NCBI GenBank assembly: GCA_030670605.1
Contig: DAOVBK010000112.1
Span: forward strand, 1 to 5,758
From: Candidatus Stahliibacteriota bacterium
GTDB taxonomy: Bacteria > Hydrothermota > Tepidihabitantia > SM23-42
Direction of reading: 5' to 3'
Length of the DNA stretch: 5,758 nucleotides
In this document: positions 5,355 to 5,758 of the stretch, piece by piece
Layout: every line of letters starts with the position of its first letter
Position numbering within the stretch: position 1 is the stretch's first letter
Position numbers and translations under genes: made by a program
Notes under the pieces: model-generated
What the model was told of the DNA's origin: nothing
What the model saw: only the letters and a program-made list of their open reading frames with translations
Databases searched by the model: none

Positions 5355-5758
5355 TTAGAAATCTCTGCGTTTGAACGACGTTATCCCAATCCGTAACGGC
5401 AGTACAATAGTCGCAGTGTTGAAAACAATGAACAACACACACGCGACGAGTAACATGATTACATTGTGTGGTTTGTTCAAGAACCGTCCTCTCAAATAGT
5501 AGTACGCAGGTGTTGCTAGGATTATGATCGTAATAGCAACATAGGTTATGCTCATCAATGCTGCCAGTATCCCGCCACTTCCTGCGGCGATTTTTGACGG
5601 ATTGTCTTCTTTGAACTGCGGGAACCTACATCCCATACCAAGATTTATCGACACGAGTGATGCTGCAACAAAGAGGGCGATAAATGGCATAGCCACGTAC
5701 ACACGTTGGTCAGTCTTGATGAACAGATTGGAAAGGAGAAGCAAACACTCAATGATAA
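5355..5758 (-). CDS. C-terminal part of a polytopic membrane protein resembling putative ABC-exporter permeases
   Basis: The minus strand is open from base 5758 to the TAA at 5357-5355, giving 133 residues with the N-terminus outside the window. In-window TTG and ATG codons are not needed as starts, since the frame stays open to the edge. Counting from Leu at 5744 as residue 1, three hydrophobic segments lie near 17-36, 58-86 and 94-117, and the protein ends in a basic tail SFKRRDF. Between the first two is NLGMGCRFPQFKEDNPSKIAAGSGG (34-58 region). From memory this resembles the cytoplasmic motif (small residues, FP, F, DNP, SGxGG) of the ABC_tran_2 putative exporter family, in which an ATPase gene is usually adjacent. 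That neighbour would be off the right edge. Transport role and substrate are inference. It is convergent with ispH, 33 bp apart. Confidence 0.65.
   Translation of the reverse strand, partial: IIECLLLLSNLFIKTDQRVYVAMPFIALFVAASLVSINLGMGCRFPQFKEDNPSKIAAGSGGILAALMSITYVAITIIILATPAYYYLRGRFLNKPHNVIMLLVACVLFIVFNTATIVLPLRIGITSFKRRDF

Overview
The window holds four coding regions that I can support well and one at the right edge that I recognise only in outline. They probably come from an uncultivated Gram-negative-type bacterium of the Bacteroidota/FCB or WOR-3-like candidate-phylum kind. The main reason is a 739-residue secreted protein ending in a type IX secretion (T9SS/Por) C-terminal sorting domain, beside a PMT/ArnT-type membrane glycosyltransferase. 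An ispH gene shows that the MEP isoprenoid pathway is used. I see no phage, IS, CRISPR, rRNA or tRNA features, and I cannot name the species.

Layout. Positions 1-1248 (minus) are the N-terminal 416 residues of a family-39-like polytopic glycosyltransferase that runs off the left edge. Positions 1249-1329 are a compact junction: a strong intrinsic terminator for the upstream gene is followed after one base by a perfect-consensus promoter (TTGACA, 17 bp, TATAAT), which places the start of transcription almost on the GTG start codon. Positions 1330-3549 (minus) encode the secreted multidomain protein: signal peptide, a beta-rich domain, a MAM-like domain, a CARDB-like domain, a second copy of the first domain type, and the sorting domain. 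Positions 3550-3915 are a divergent intergenic region. It has two strong minus-strand promoters in tandem, a leader of about 144 nt containing an orphan full-length Shine-Dalgarno sequence, and a weaker plus-strand promoter. Positions 3916-4494 (plus) encode a PlsC-type acyltransferase that overlaps ispH (4491-5321, plus) by ATGA. Positions 5355-5758 (minus) are the C-terminal end of a membrane protein resembling putative ABC-exporter permeases; it converges on ispH and runs off the right edge.

How the genes relate. plsC and ispH form a small housekeeping operon: phosphatidic acid synthesis, and supply of IPP/DMAPP, which feeds undecaprenyl phosphate. The glycosyltransferase should use polyprenyl-phosphate-linked sugar and sits just downstream of a surface-protein gene whose Asp-Ser/Thr pairs mostly fit the Bacteroides O-glycosylation motif. 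A functional link between these two is inference only.

I found no clear undescribed system. The most unusual observations are the apparently leaderless glycosyltransferase gene and the elaborate leader of the sorting-domain gene.
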